From the NCBI RefSeq assembly GCF_017368455.1, contig NZ_JAFNJU010000004.1, forward strand, positions 186,001 to 250,000: a stretch of DNA of 64,000 nucleotides, in the 5' to 3' direction. The notes beneath the pieces were generated by a model. The model saw nothing but the letters and a program-made list of their open reading frames with translations, ran no database searches and was not told the origin of the DNA. Position 1 is the first letter of the stretch; each line of letters begins with the position of its first letter. The DNA is from Proteiniclasticum aestuarii. Lineage in GTDB: Bacteria > Bacillota > Clostridia > Clostridiales > Clostridiaceae. Positions 10,716 through 19,923 of the stretch are shown here, piece by piece. Made by a program: the position numbers and the translations under genes.

Positions 10716-11114
10716 CTACCAGATGTAGCAGATTACTTCTCCACCTAGTCCAAGCTTTCTTGCTTCTCTATCCGCTAAAACGCCCTGTGATGTTGATATT
10801 ACAGCAACACCAAGTCCGTTCAGGACCTTTGGCACTTCTTCAGCTTTACAGTATACTCTCAGGCCTGGCTTGGAGATTCTCTTCAAACCAGTGATAACTC
10901 TTTCTTTGCTTGCGCCATACTTCAGGGCGATTCTCATCATCGGAACAACACCATCGTTGTATTCCTCAATTCCCTTTACGTATCCTTCTTCAAGTAATAT
11001 ATTTGCAACCGCCTTCTTTACTTTAGAAGAGGGTACTTCTACAACTTCATGTCTAGCAGAATTCGCATTTCTAACTCTAGTTAGAAGGTCTGCTATAGGA
11101 TCAGTCATAACCAT
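10716..11114 (-). CDS. rpsH: 30S ribosomal protein S8
   Basis: S8 (uS8), 132 residues, a primary 16S rRNA binder and, in several bacteria, the autogenous regulator of the spc operon. [14 protein letters not shown] and the C-terminal S-T-S-Q-G-V-L motif are visible. The ATG at 11114 (spacing 7 from AGGAGG) is preferred over an ATG two codons later. Confidence 0.97.
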   Translation of the reverse strand: MVMTDPIADLLTRVRNANSARHEVVEVPSSKVKKAVANILLEEGYVKGIEEYNDGVVPMMRIALKYGASKERVITGLKRISKPGLRVYCKAEEVPKVLNGLGVAVISTSQGVLADREARKLGLGGEVICYIW

Positions 11115-11142
11115 TTAATTGCCTCCTTTCACTAAATAAGTT

Positions 11143-11328
11143 TTACCAGCTTGCTTTCTTGACACCAGGAATTTCTCCCTTGTATGCAAGTTCTCTGAAA
11201 CAGATTCTGCAGATACCATACTTCTTCAATACTGAATGAGGTCTGCCGCATAAGTTACATCTGGTATAAGCCTGTGTTGGGTACTTTGGATCTTTTTTCC
11301 ATTTTTCTATAATAGCCTTACGTGCCAC
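11143..11328 (-). CDS. rpsN: 30S ribosomal protein S14, zinc type
   Basis: A 61-residue short-form S14 (type Z). Four cysteines in two C-x-x-C pairs (24/27 and 40/43) form the zinc site. The start is GTG at 11328, with GGAGG upstream. Only this zinc form is present in the window. A zinc-independent paralogue, if any, would be elsewhere. Confidence 0.96.
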   Translation of the reverse strand: MARKAIIEKWKKDPKYPTQAYTRCNLCGRPHSVLKKYGICRICFRELAYKGEIPGVKKASW

Positions 11329-11340
11329 GATTTTCCCTCC

Positions 11341-11886
11341 TTATTTTTGAGCAAATGGCATTCCGAGGAACCTTAGTAGTTCTCGTGCTTCTTCATCTGT
11401 CTTCGCTGTAGTTACGAATACGATATCCATTCCTCTGATTGAATCAACCTTATCATACTCAATTTCCGGGAATATAAGCTGTTCCTTAATTCCGATAGAG
11501 TAGTTTCCTCTTCCGTCAAATGACTTGTCAGATACTCCTCTAAAGTCTCTTACTCTTGGAAGAGCGATATTGATCAGCTTATCAGCAAACTGGAACATCT
11601 GGGTCTTTCTTAATGTGACCTTGCATCCAATTGGCATGTCTTCTCTTAGCTTAAAGTTCGCAACAGACTTCTTAGCTCTGGTTATAACCGGCTTCTGTCC
11701 TGCGATCAGTGTCAGGTCTGAAACTGCGGATTCTAGAATCTTCGCATTTTCCTTTGCCTTACCAACACCCATATTTATTACAATTTTTTCAAGTCTTGGT
11801 ACTTCCATTACATTCTTGTAGGAAAACTTTTCCATCATCTTTGGAATGACTTGTTCATTATAAACTTCCTGTAATCTTGAAATCAT
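11341..11886 (-). CDS. rplE: 50S ribosomal protein L5
   Basis: L5 (uL5), about 181 residues, binds 5S rRNA and contacts P-site tRNA. The N-terminal [11 protein letters not shown] and the [14 protein letters not shown] block identify it. I chose the ATG at 11886. A reading from 11904 would translate through the AAAGGAGG ribosome-binding site, which lies seven bases before this ATG. Confidence 0.95.
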   Translation of the reverse strand: MISRLQEVYNEQVIPKMMEKFSYKNVMEVPRLEKIVINMGVGKAKENAKILESAVSDLTLIAGQKPVITRAKKSVANFKLREDMPIGCKVTLRKTQMFQFADKLINIALPRVRDFRGVSDKSFDGRGNYSIGIKEQLIFPEIEYDKVDSIRGMDIVFVTTAKTDEEARELLRFLGMPFAQK

Positions 11887-11910
11887 CAATGGTCCTCCTT
11901 TCAATATTTA

Positions 11911-12225
11911 CTAAAGTACGGTTCCGCACTTCTTGCAGACTCTTACTTTTGTTCCATCTTCTGTGATCTTCTTTGCAATTCTTGTAACAGCTTTGCACTT
12001 GTCACAGTAAAGCATTACCTTGGAGCTGAATATTGGAGCTTCCGTCTCAATGATTCCGCCTTGCATGTTTGATCTGCTTGGTTTTGTATGCTTCTTCACG
12101 ACGTTCACGTCTCTTACAAGCACCTTGCCAACCTTTGGTAATACGGAAATGACTTCGGATACCTTACCCTTGTCCTTACCGGAAATCACCATAACCTTAT
12201 CATTCTTTTTAACATGTACCTTCAT
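11911..12225 (-). CDS. rplX: 50S ribosomal protein L24
   Basis: L24 (uL24), 104 residues, an assembly initiator at the tunnel exit. The N-terminal KOW motif (V-M-V-I-S-G-K-D-K-G-K-V) is clear. The C-terminal half has two C-x-x-C pairs (Y-C-D-K-C-K and V-C-K-K-C-G), the zinc-binding style found in some L24 proteins. The order rplN-rplX-rplE is standard. Confidence 0.96.
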   Translation of the reverse strand: MKVHVKKNDKVMVISGKDKGKVSEVISVLPKVGKVLVRDVNVVKKHTKPSRSNMQGGIIETEAPIFSSKVMLYCDKCKAVTRIAKKITEDGTKVRVCKKCGTVL

Positions 12226-12243
12226 CTCTTAGCCACCCTCCTT

Positions 12244-12615
12244 CTAAAGAACTTCAGGTGCCAGAGAAAGTATTTTAGAGAATGTTTCCTTTTCTCTAAG
12301 TTCTCTTGCAACTGGCCCGAAAATACGGGTACCTCTTGGTGTTTTATCATCCTTGATGATAACTGCTGCGTTTTCGTCGAATCTGATGTAAGTTCCATCA
12401 TATCTCTTGGTTGAGTTTACAGTTCTAACTACAACCGCCTTGATGACTTCACCCTTTTTAACAACTCCGCCTGGTGTTGCACTCTTAACGCTAGCAACGA
12501 TAATATCTCCTACTCTGGCATATCTTCTTCTTGTACCGCCGAGTACCTTTATACACATGATCTCCTTAGCTCCAGAATTATCTGCAACTTTTAGCATGGT
12601 CTGCTGTTGAATCAT
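12244..12615 (-). CDS. rplN: 50S ribosomal protein L14
   Basis: L14 (uL14), 123 residues, at the subunit interface. The N-terminal M-I-Q-Q-Q-T and the blocks V-A-D-N-S-G-A-K-E and [10 protein letters not shown] are diagnostic. Its ATG has AAAGGAGG upstream. It is placed between rpsQ and rplX. Confidence 0.97.
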   Translation of the reverse strand: MIQQQTMLKVADNSGAKEIMCIKVLGGTRRRYARVGDIIVASVKSATPGGVVKKGEVIKAVVVRTVNSTKRYDGTYIRFDENAAVIIKDDKTPRGTRIFGPVARELREKETFSKILSLAPEVL

Positions 12616-12641
12616 GATTTACCTCCTTTCAGCTATATATG

Positions 12642-12896
12642 CTACTTAGCCTTTTCAATGATCTCTACAAGTCTCCATCTCTTATCCTTAGATAAAGGTC
12701 TTGTTTCCATAATCATTACTGTGTCATTGTATTCTGCTTCATTCTTTTCATCATGAGCCTTGAACTTTACTGTTCTGTTCATTGTTTTACCGTAGAGCGG
12801 ATGTCTTACCTTAGTCTTAACCGCAACAACAATTGTCTTGTCCATTTTATCGGATACGACTACGCCTACTCTGGTTCTTCTGTTATTTCTTTCCAT
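12642..12896 (-). CDS. rpsQ: 30S ribosomal protein S17
   Basis: S17 (uS17), 84 residues, an OB-fold protein that binds 16S rRNA early in assembly. [14 protein letters not shown] and the [15 protein letters not shown] block are characteristic. It follows rpmC with the usual 20-odd base spacing. Confidence 0.97.
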   Translation of the reverse strand: MERNNRRTRVGVVVSDKMDKTIVVAVKTKVRHPLYGKTMNRTVKFKAHDEKNEAEYNDTVMIMETRPLSKDKRWRLVEIIEKAK

Positions 12897-12918
12897 ATAG
12901 TTGACCTCCTTTCACGGA

Positions 12919-13131
12919 TTAATTGCTAACTGCCTTAATCTCTTCTTCTCTAATGATGGTTTTAATCTGAGCGATGGACTTCCTTACTTCCTTAATTCTC
13001 ATAGGGTTTTCAAGCTGTCCAGTAGCTAACTGGAATCTTAGATTGAAAAGTTCTTCCTTAAGATCATGAAGCTTTGCTGAAAGATCTTCGGAGCTGCCAG
13101 CTCTTAAATTCTTTAACTCTTTAGCCTTCAT
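12919..13131 (-). CDS. rpmC: 50S ribosomal protein L29
   Basis: L29 (uL29), 70 residues, an all-helical protein near the tunnel exit that helps dock trigger factor and SRP. [20 protein letters not shown] is the family signature. Its start shares one base with the rplP stop codon, suggesting coupled translation. Confidence 0.96.
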   Translation of the reverse strand: MKAKELKNLRAGSSEDLSAKLHDLKEELFNLRFQLATGQLENPMRIKEVRKSIAQIKTIIREEEIKAVSN

Positions 13132-13565
13132 TATTCTTCACCACCCATTTCTTCAAAATCTCTTCTTGTGACGAACTTGGTAGAAACAGGAAGCTTGTGC
13201 TGTGCAAGTCTCATAGCTTCTCTTGCCTTCTCTTCGTCAACTCCTGAAAGTTCAAACAGAACTCTTCCAGGCTTAACAACTGCCACCCAGTACTCAACGT
13301 TACCCTTACCGGATCCCATTCTTACTTCTGCTGGCTTTTCTGTTATTGGCTTATCGGGGAAAATCTTAATCCAGAGTTTTCCTCCTCTTTTAATATATCT
13401 GTTAATCGCAATTCTGGCAGATTCAATCTGATTGGATGTGATCCATCCACATTCAGTTGCCTGTATTCCATAATCTCCATAAGCAAGGAAATTACCTCTG
13501 GTGGCTTTTCCCTTCATTCTGCCCTTCTGAACCTTACGACGTTTCACTCTCTTAGGCATTAACAT
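13131..13565 (-). CDS. rplP: 50S ribosomal protein L16
   Basis: L16 (uL16), 144 residues, organises the A-site tRNA elbow and is required late in 50S assembly. [11 protein letters not shown] and the [18 protein letters not shown] block are typical. The ATG at 13565 lies eight bases after AGGAGG. Confidence 0.97.
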   Translation of the reverse strand: MLMPKRVKRRKVQKGRMKGKATRGNFLAYGDYGIQATECGWITSNQIESARIAINRYIKRGGKLWIKIFPDKPITEKPAEVRMGSGKGNVEYWVAVVKPGRVLFELSGVDEEKAREAMRLAQHKLPVSTKFVTRRDFEEMGGEE

Positions 13566-13595
13566 GTCGAATTCCTCCTTTCTTAGTCTATACTA

Positions 13596-14261
13596 TTATG
13601 CGTTAGCAACTTCCTTGGTCTTCTTTGTAGGAAGCACTTCACCTTTATAGACCCAAACCTTTACTCCGATCTTACCATAGGTGGTATTGGCTTCTGCAAA
13701 TCCGTACTGGATGTCCGCTCTTAATGTCTGCAGCGGAATGGTTCCCTCACGGTATGTTTCGCTTCTAGCGATTTCAGCTCCGCCCAGTCTACCAGCACAC
13801 ATGGTCTTTACACCCTTTACGCCAGGTGATCTCATGGCTCTCTGGATTGTCTGCTTCATGGCTCTTCTGAAGGAAATTCTCTTTTCCAGCTGTGCAGCGA
13901 TACTTTCAGCCATCAGCTGAGCATCTCCGTCAACGTTTCTTACTTCTACGATGTTCAGTAAAAGAGTCTTGCCTTCTACAAGAGGCATCATATCCTTCTT
14001 CAGCTGATCGATTCCTGATCCACCTCTACCGATAACCACTCCTGGTTTAGCGGTATGGATGTTGATCTTGATTCTCTTGGCTGCTCTTTCAATTTCAATC
14101 TGGGAAATACCAGCATTGAATAGTCTCTTATTTAAGAATTCTCTGATTTTCTGGTCTTCAAGGATGTTTGCTGCAAATGTCTTCTTATCTGCATACCATC
14201 TTGCGTTCCAGTCTTTAATTACACCAACTCTGAGTCCGTGTGGATTTACTTTCTGTCCCAC
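13596..14261 (-). CDS. rpsC: 30S ribosomal protein S3
   Basis: S3 (uS3), 221 residues, at the mRNA entry tunnel with helicase activity. [13 protein letters not shown] opens the protein, and the KH domain motif [11 protein letters not shown] is present. The start is GTG at 14261, with AGGAGG ten bases upstream. It lies between rplV and rplP. Confidence 0.97.
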   Translation of the reverse strand: MGQKVNPHGLRVGVIKDWNARWYADKKTFAANILEDQKIREFLNKRLFNAGISQIEIERAAKRIKINIHTAKPGVVIGRGGSGIDQLKKDMMPLVEGKTLLLNIVEVRNVDGDAQLMAESIAAQLEKRISFRRAMKQTIQRAMRSPGVKGVKTMCAGRLGGAEIARSETYREGTIPLQTLRADIQYGFAEANTTYGKIGVKVWVYKGEVLPTKKTKEVANA

Positions 14262-14281
14262 TATTTAATTACCTCCTTTTT

Positions 14282-14617
14282 CTAAGCTCTATCTTTTACC
14301 ACTACTGTGATATGTGTAGTTCTCTTCATGATGCTGAATGCTCTTCCCTGGGCATGTGGCTGATATCTCTTAAGAGTTGGCCCTGGTCCGCAGTAAGCTT
14401 CAGATACATAAAGGGAATCTCTATCTAATTCAAGATTGTTTTCTGCATTGGCTACTGCTGACTTCAATACCTTATTGATTACAACAGCTGCATCCTTCTG
14501 TGTATGCTCAAGAATTGCCATAGCGTCATTCACATTCTTGTTTCTGATTAAATCAAGAACGATTCTAACCTTTAATGGTGACATTCTCACATACTTGTTT
14601 ATAGCTCTAGCTTCCAT
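14282..14617 (-). CDS. rplV: 50S ribosomal protein L22
   Basis: L22 (uL22), 111 residues. Its extended beta-hairpin lines the nascent-chain tunnel, where macrolides bind. [14 protein letters not shown] and [15 protein letters not shown] are seen. The hairpin tip looks ordinary, with no insertion like those seen in macrolide-resistant mutants. Confidence 0.97.
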   Translation of the reverse strand: MEARAINKYVRMSPLKVRIVLDLIRNKNVNDAMAILEHTQKDAAVVINKVLKSAVANAENNLELDRDSLYVSEAYCGPGPTLKRYQPHAQGRAFSIMKRTTHITVVVKDRA

Positions 14618-14646
14618 TAATGATCCTCCTTTCGATTACGATAAAA

Positions 14647-14925
14647 TTATCTCATCTTTGACTTTTTCTCACTTACATGACCTCTGTAAGTTCTTGTTAG
14701 TGCGAACTCACCAAGCTTGTGTCCAACCATATCTTCTGAGATATAGACTGGTACATGCTTTCTTCCGTCATGAACTGCGATGGTGTGCCCAATCATTTCT
14801 GGAAAAATTGTTGAGCTTCTTGACCAAGTCTTAATGACTTTCTTTTCCTTAGCCTTGTTCATTTCGATTATCTTCTTCAATAGGCCTTCTTTTACAAAAG
14901 GTCCCTTCTTTACTGATCTACTCAC
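14647..14925 (-). CDS. rpsS: 30S ribosomal protein S19
   Basis: S19 (uS19), 92 residues, partner of S13 in the 30S head. [10 protein letters not shown] and the [12 protein letters not shown] block are diagnostic. The start is GTG at 14925 behind GGAGG. A 70-bp spacer with a short hairpin separates it from rplB. Confidence 0.97.
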   Translation of the reverse strand: MSRSVKKGPFVKEGLLKKIIEMNKAKEKKVIKTWSRSSTIFPEMIGHTIAVHDGRKHVPVYISEDMVGHKLGEFALTRTYRGHVSEKKSKMR

Positions 14926-14968
14926 GTTTATTTTCCTCCCTTCGGAAATTATAAGTTAGTAGAAGAGG

Positions 14969-14987
14969 CTCTTCCTGCAAGGAAGAG
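14969..14987 (-). other. Intercistronic hairpin between rplB and rpsS
   Basis: A perfect 8-bp stem (CTCTTCCT / AGGAAGAG) with a 3-nt loop in the 70-bp spacer. There is no T-run after it, so it is not a terminator. It may serve RNA stability, processing or regulator binding. Confidence 0.45.
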
Positions 14988-14995
14988 AGTTCTTC

Positions 14996-15826
14996 CTACT
15001 TTGTTCTTCCCTTGATGATAAGTCTGTCTGAATACTTCTTGTTCTTTCTTGTCTTGTATCCAAGTGCTGGCTTACCCCATGGAGTAACTGGTGCAGGTCT
15101 TCCTATTGGAGCCTTACCTTCACCACCACCGTGTGGATGGTCAACCGGGTTCATTACGGAACCTCTTACTGTAGGTCTGATACCCATATGTCTCTTTCTA
15201 CCAGCCTTACCGATCTTGATGATCTCGTGGGTGGTGTTGGAAACAGTACCAACTGTCGCTCTACATTCGATTCTCACATATCTCATTTCTCCTGATGGAA
15301 GTCTGAGTGTTGCGTAGTTTCCTTCCTTCGCCATAAGCTGTGCGGAAGTACCAGCGGATCTTACCATCTGTCCACCCTTACCAGCTGCAAGCTCGATGTT
15401 GTGGATGAATGTACCAACTGGAATGTTCAGCAGTGGAAGTGCATTACCAGGCTTGATGTCTGCGTCCTTACCGGAAACAAGCACATCTCCTACCTTGACT
15501 CCTAGTGGAGCAAGAATGTATCTCTTCTCACCATCAGCGTATACAACAAGTGCGATGAATGCGGATCTGTTTGGATCGTATTCGATTGTTGCTACTCTTG
15601 CTGGAATTCCATCTTTATTTCTCTTGAAATCTATGATTCTGTATTTTCTCTTAGCACCGCCACCACGATGTCTAACAGTGATCTTACCCTGGGCATTTCT
15701 ACCACCGGTTCTGTTCTTAGCTACAAGAAGTGACTTTTCTGGTTTGTCAGTTGTGATTTCCACAAAAGCATTGCTGGTCATATTTCTTCTTGAAGGGGTG
15801 GTCGGTTTATAACTCTTAATAGCCAT
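14996..15826 (-). CDS. rplB: 50S ribosomal protein L2
   Basis: L2 (uL2), 276 residues, needed for subunit association and peptidyl-transferase centre integrity. The C-terminal [14 protein letters not shown] block contains the conserved His implicated in peptidyl transfer. [10 protein letters not shown] lies in the N-terminal half. It follows rplW by 57 bp. Confidence 0.98.
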   Translation of the reverse strand: MAIKSYKPTTPSRRNMTSNAFVEITTDKPEKSLLVAKNRTGGRNAQGKITVRHRGGGAKRKYRIIDFKRNKDGIPARVATIEYDPNRSAFIALVVYADGEKRYILAPLGVKVGDVLVSGKDADIKPGNALPLLNIPVGTFIHNIELAAGKGGQMVRSAGTSAQLMAKEGNYATLRLPSGEMRYVRIECRATVGTVSNTTHEIIKIGKAGRKRHMGIRPTVRGSVMNPVDHPHGGGEGKAPIGRPAPVTPWGKPALGYKTRKNKKYSDRLIIKGRTK

Positions 15827-15883
15827 ACTAGCTTTCCTCCTTAATTATCTTCTCTGGTTTAAGAAACCAATAATGGACACATC

Positions 15884-16183
15884 CTAGTTCATGTTGTCGA
15901 AGAACTCGATGGTCTTGCTATCTTCAGTTAATGTAACGATAGCCTTCTTTGTGTCGGATCTTTTACCGATATGTACTCCCATTCTCTTGACCTTACCAAG
16001 GGAGTTCATTGTCTTCACGTCTTCAACCTTAACGCCGAATACCGCTTCAACAGCTTTCTTGATCTCTACCTTGTTCGCTTCAGGATGTACTAAAAATGTG
16101 TACTTCTTTTCAGCCATGGCAGCCATGGACTTTTCAGTGATAACAGGCTTTCTGATGATATCGTAAACTGTTAACTTTTTCAT
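15884..16183 (-). CDS. rplW: 50S ribosomal protein L23
   Basis: L23 (uL23), 99 residues, at the tunnel exit where trigger factor, SRP and SecY dock. [11 protein letters not shown] and the [12 protein letters not shown] segment identify it. Its ATG shares one base with the rplD stop codon, so translation is probably coupled. Confidence 0.97.
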   Translation of the reverse strand: MKKLTVYDIIRKPVITEKSMAAMAEKKYTFLVHPEANKVEIKKAVEAVFGVKVEDVKTMNSLGKVKRMGVHIGKRSDTKKAIVTLTEDSKTIEFFDNMN

Positions 16184-16803
16184 TATGCGTACACCTCCTC
16201 GAGCTTAGATACTGCATCCTGTGTAATGATGAGATTGTCATACTTCAGAAGATCATATACGTTGATGTTGTTCACAGGCATAACCTGAATTCCTTCAACA
16301 TTTCTTCCGGACTTGTACACGTTCTCGTTGGATTCAGCTGTGATGATCAGTGCTTTCTTCACATCGAATGCTTTAAGCATGGTCACCATGTCCTTTGTCT
16401 TTGGTGCATCAAATTCCAGGTTCTCAAGAACGATCATTTCATTTTCCATTACCTTCGCTGTTAAAGCGGACTTCATAGCCACTTTTCTCATGCTCTTTGG
16501 AAGTGAAACTCTGTAATCTCTTGGCTTTGGTGCAAATACGATTCCACCGCCGACCCATTGTGGTGATCTGATGGACCCCTGTCTTGCTCTACCAGTTCCC
16601 TTCTGTCTCCATGGCTTGATTCCACCACCTCTGACCTCAGCTCTGGTTTTCGCAGACTGTGTTCCCTGTCTCTTATTGGCAAGTTGAGCAACTACTACCT
16701 GATGCAGTACTGCCTTATTAACTTCAACGTTGAATACTTTCTCATTCAGAGAAACATCTCCAACCTTTTTTCCTTCAATATTGAATAATCCTACTGTAGG
16801 CAT
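16183..16803 (-). CDS. rplD: 50S ribosomal protein L4
   Basis: L4 (uL4), 206 residues, extends a loop into the nascent-chain tunnel. The loop motif ([16 protein letters not shown]) is canonical. The ATG at 16803 is chosen because the reading from 16821 would translate its own AAAGGAGG site. In enterobacteria L4 represses the S10 operon. Whether that holds here is unknown. Confidence 0.97.
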   Translation of the reverse strand: MPTVGLFNIEGKKVGDVSLNEKVFNVEVNKAVLHQVVVAQLANKRQGTQSAKTRAEVRGGGIKPWRQKGTGRARQGSIRSPQWVGGGIVFAPKPRDYRVSLPKSMRKVAMKSALTAKVMENEMIVLENLEFDAPKTKDMVTMLKAFDVKKALIITAESNENVYKSGRNVEGIQVMPVNNINVYDLLKYDNLIITQDAVSKLEEVYA

Positions 16804-16828
16804 TTTGTATCCTCCTTTCACTTAAGAT

Positions 16829-17455
16829 TTATGCCTTGACTGAATTTCTGATAACAACCACACTCTTGCTTGGTCCTGGGATACCACCCTTGATCAGAAT
16901 TACATTCTTTTCTGGCATTACTTTTACTATTTCTAGATTTAATACTGTTGTATTCACATGTCCCATTCTTCCAGGCATCTTCTTGTTCTTGAATGTTCTG
17001 GATGGTGAGGATGATGCTCCCATGGAACCTACTGCTCTATGGAACTTGGATCCATGAGACTTTGGTCCGATGTGGAAGTTCCACTTCTTGATAACACCAG
17101 CGAATCCCTTACCCTTTGAGAGTCCGGATACGTCGATCTTTTCTCCAGCTTCGAAAGCGTCAACCTTGATTTCAGCACCGACTTCGTAGGTGTTTTCTTC
17201 AAGTCTGAATTCCTTCAGAAGTCTCTTCACGCCAACGCCAGCTTTCTTGAACTGACCCTGTCTTGGCTTGTTGACAAGCTTTTCTCTGATCTCACCGTAA
17301 CCAACCTGAATCGCATTGTAGCCTTCTTTTTCAGTTGTCTTGATCTGAACGACAACATTTGGCTTTGCTTCAACGACAGTTACTGGAACAATTTTTCCGT
17401 TTTCATCAAATATCTGGGTCATACCGATTTTGGTACCCATTATTGCTTTTTTCAT
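16829..17455 (-). CDS. rplC: 50S ribosomal protein L3
   Basis: L3 (uL3), 208 residues, reaches to the peptidyl-transferase centre. [16 protein letters not shown] opens it, and [10 protein letters not shown] lies in the extended loop. The ATG at 17455 has TTTGGAGG upstream. The longer reading from 17488 would include that site. Confidence 0.97.
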   Translation of the reverse strand: MKKAIMGTKIGMTQIFDENGKIVPVTVVEAKPNVVVQIKTTEKEGYNAIQVGYGEIREKLVNKPRQGQFKKAGVGVKRLLKEFRLEENTYEVGAEIKVDAFEAGEKIDVSGLSKGKGFAGVIKKWNFHIGPKSHGSKFHRAVGSMGASSSPSRTFKNKKMPGRMGHVNTTVLNLEIVKVMPEKNVILIKGGIPGPSKSVVVIRNSVKA

Positions 17456-17483
17456 TTTCTTACCTCCAAACTTATTAGCGGAT

Positions 17484-17499
17484 CGCACATCGCTGTGCG
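17484..17499 (-). other. Hairpin with GCGA loop between rpsJ and rplC
   Basis: On the minus strand a 6-bp stem CGCACA / TGTGCG closes a GCGA tetraloop of the GNRA class, about 30 bases upstream of the rplC start. No T-run follows. It is a possible processing or stability element in the S10 operon mRNA. Confidence 0.4.
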
Positions 17500-17535
17500 G
17501 TCATAACAGTTCATAGAGTTAACTATAAACTATTT

Positions 17536-17844
17536 CTACAGCTTAATTTCGATGTCTACACCAGCTGGCAGATCTAATCTCATCAGCGCATCAACTGTCT
17601 TTGGTGATGGGTTGACGATGTCGATTAGTCTCTTGTGTGTTCTGATCTCAAACTGTTCTCTTGAATCCTTGTACTTATGTACTGCTCTAAGAATTGTGAT
17701 GATTTCCTTCTCAGTTGGTAGTGGAACTGGTCCTACAACCTTTGCCCCTGAAGACTTTGCAGTCTCAACAATTCTTTCAGCTGATGCATCAAGCACGCTG
17801 TGATCAAAAGCCTTTAGTCTGATTCTGATCTTCTGTTTTGCCAT
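17536..17844 (-). CDS. rpsJ: 30S ribosomal protein S10
   Basis: S10 (uS10, also NusE in antitermination complexes), 102 residues starting [12 protein letters not shown]. The P-L-P-T-E-K and H-K-R-L-I-D-I blocks are typical. The ATG at 17844 follows AAGGAGG. The upstream extension to 17892 has no homology and spans the Shine-Dalgarno. It is the first gene of the S10 operon, behind its own promoter and a leader of about 200 nt. Confidence 0.97.
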   Translation of the reverse strand: MAKQKIRIRLKAFDHSVLDASAERIVETAKSSGAKVVGPVPLPTEKEIITILRAVHKYKDSREQFEIRTHKRLIDIVNPSPKTVDALMRLDLPAGVDIEIKL

Positions 17845-18047
17845 TTTGTTACCTCCTTCTTTTTCTTTGTACGTTATACTTTTTTCGCACAACAGCGGAT
17901 ATCCGTAAACTGTACCGGGTGTTTCATCGTTTGAGTCCGCACCAAATACGAGCCAGGGTACCCTCGTCGGGTTCGTGACCTGACATGCTCATCAAGAATT
18001 ACCTGTATAGTCCAGCAACCTCTTGAATCATTGCTGTTCGCTGTAAC
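17845..18047 (-). promoter_or_regulatory. Structured 5' leader of the S10 operon
   Basis: About 200 nt of untranslated leader between the rpsJ promoter and ATG. It contains several short complementary pieces and the elements GAGGTTGCTGG and ACACCCGGTA, which I recall as recurring upstream of rpsJ in other Bacillota. Autogenous control by an S10-operon protein is an inference. I did not fold it. Confidence 0.55.
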
Positions 18048-18053
18048 TATAAT

Positions 18054-18082
18054 ATTATACTACATTACAGTTACCTATTCAA
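18054..18082 (-). promoter_or_regulatory. S10 operon promoter
   Basis: On the minus strand, -35 TTGAAT (18082-18077) and -10 TATAAT (18059-18054) are separated by exactly 17 bp. The start point would be near 18047. It separates S10-operon transcription from the upstream exporter genes. Confidence 0.75.
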
Positions 18083-18214
18083 TTGAAAATCCAAATCCGC
18101 AAAAGTTTTTTTCACTTCAATTGAACATCCTTATTATTATACTGATTTTCCCCTTTCAATACAAACAAAAACTGTACATTCATGAAAGGAATGCCTAAAT
18201 ATATGAAATCAATG

Positions 18215-18235
18215 AAAAAACCGGAGAAACTCCGG
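18215..18235 (-). terminator. Terminator after the ABC exporter pair
   Basis: On the minus strand the stem CCGGAG / CTCCGG with a TTT loop is followed by six T. It lies between the exporter stop codon and the rpsJ promoter. Confidence 0.8.
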
Positions 18236-18294
18236 CTGATTCGTTGATTGAAATGTTTACATCCCACTGTTTTGACGCTGCTTCCTACTGTTCT

Positions 18295-19923
18295 TTATGC
18301 ATTCTCCAGAGTTTCCACCTTCCGGTTGTCCACGTAAAGAACCTGATTGTACAGATTTCTGTTCTCTTTGATGATGATGTGACTCACATTCAGCACGGTC
18401 AGCTGCTCCAGTGAGAGAATTGTTCTTTCGATCTCTCTTGCAGTGTCATAATCAAGACTCTGAAACGCCTCATCCAGGATCAGGATATCCGAATCATTAA
18501 GGAGCGCTCTGGCGATGGCGATTCTTGATCTTTCTCCGCCCGATATGTTTCTTCCGTTGTCTTCGATGACTGTGTCCAGTCCACCTGGAAGCTTTTCCAC
18601 AAACATCCCTAACCCTGCTTCTCTTATGGCTCTTGTCAGTTTCTCTTCCGTAATGTCTCTGTATAGTGTGAGATTGTTTCGTAAGGTATCATCGAACATG
18701 AACACCTGCTGCTCCACATTGGAAATGGATCTGAAGAAACTTTCCTTGGTGATCTCGGATAGATTCTGTCCATCCACGAGAATTCTTCCCCGATCAGGAC
18801 TGAAGTATTTTCTCAGAAGTTTAAGCAATGTGGACTTCCCTCCTCCGCTGGGACCCACAATGAGATATTTACCGTTTTTTCTGACGGAGAGATTCACCTC
18901 TTCCAGCACTCTGTTCTCTCCATAAGCATAAGATACTCCATCCAGCTCTATCCTCTCTCTGAATCCTTCCATATGGATATGCTCTGATGCGTTTTCTCTG
19001 TTCTTCAGCGAATCATCCAGTGTAGTGAAGAGATTTCTTGCGCTGACGATTCTCGGAAAGAGCTCACTGGCTCTCTGAAAAGGACCGATGAGGGACTGGA
19101 AGTTTGAAAGTATGAGGATGACACCACCGAAACTGAGTTTCCCGAGAATCGTATAGTATACCGAAACGGAAATGACGATGAGCACGGTCAGATTGATGGT
19201 GAAGTTCTGCAGGGCATAGATAAAGGTGGAGGTCTTCTCGATCTGATAGCTTTTCTGCTGGAGGTGAAGACTGCGATCTCTGAAGTTATGCTCGATTCTG
19301 TCATAGAGATTGTTCACCCTGATGATCCGGAAGGCACCCAGCACTTCCGAGAGATACCCGGTATATTTCTCATAAAGACCACTTCTTTCGAGAAACAGTT
19401 TCTTCACAGGTCCAGACAGCGCATTGGAAAGAAATCCCATAAGCACCGACACCACCAGGATGATGCCGAGGATTTCGATATTGATTCCACCAATGACGAT
19501 GATGATGACGAAGAAGGAGATGAAGGCCAAGGCCAGCTCGAAAATCCCATCTATGTAATCCAGGTCAATGGTGTTTAGATCATTGGTGATGTGCGAAACA
19601 TACTTCGCTGTGCTTTCCCTGTTGAACTCGTTGATGTTCTTATTGAATACACCACGAAGATAATAGGTCTTCAGATTCAGATTCGTCTTTCTTCTGTAAT
19701 ACCCTTTCATGACCGATAACAGCGTCTGCATAAGAAAAAGAACGAAGGCGAAAAAGACTAGTCTTAAGGCGATGCCCATAAATCCAGGTTTCTCCGATGC
19801 AAAAGTAAGATCCACCAGATCTCTCATGAGCAGGCTCATATATCCGTTGATCCCACTGGAGAGCAGCCCCACGAAAAGCGCTGCAAGGAGCAGCCCGAAT
19901 GTCTTCTTATAGACCTTATTCAT
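18295..19923 (-). CDS. ABC exporter half-transporter (membrane domain fused to ATPase), second subunit
   Basis: A 542-residue type IV-like ABC exporter. It has six hydrophobic segments in about the first 300 residues and an ATPase domain at about 325-540 with Walker A G-P-S-G-G-G-K-S-T, signature I-S-G-G-E-R and Walker B L-I-L-D-E. The H-loop His is in V-S-H, so this site looks catalytically competent. It overlaps the preceding half-transporter by 8 bp, and the two probably form a heterodimer. The substrate is unknown; a peptide, lipid or drug is possible. Placement between tuf and rpsJ is unusual. Confidence 0.85.
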   Translation of the reverse strand: MNKVYKKTFGLLLAALFVGLLSSGINGYMSLLMRDLVDLTFASEKPGFMGIALRLVFFAFVLFLMQTLLSVMKGYYRRKTNLNLKTYYLRGVFNKNINEFNRESTAKYVSHITNDLNTIDLDYIDGIFELALAFISFFVIIIVIGGINIEILGIILVVSVLMGFLSNALSGPVKKLFLERSGLYEKYTGYLSEVLGAFRIIRVNNLYDRIEHNFRDRSLHLQQKSYQIEKTSTFIYALQNFTINLTVLIVISVSVYYTILGKLSFGGVILILSNFQSLIGPFQRASELFPRIVSARNLFTTLDDSLKNRENASEHIHMEGFRERIELDGVSYAYGENRVLEEVNLSVRKNGKYLIVGPSGGGKSTLLKLLRKYFSPDRGRILVDGQNLSEITKESFFRSISNVEQQVFMFDDTLRNNLTLYRDITEEKLTRAIREAGLGMFVEKLPGGLDTVIEDNGRNISGGERSRIAIARALLNDSDILILDEAFQSLDYDTAREIERTILSLEQLTVLNVSHIIIKENRNLYNQVLYVDNRKVETLENA

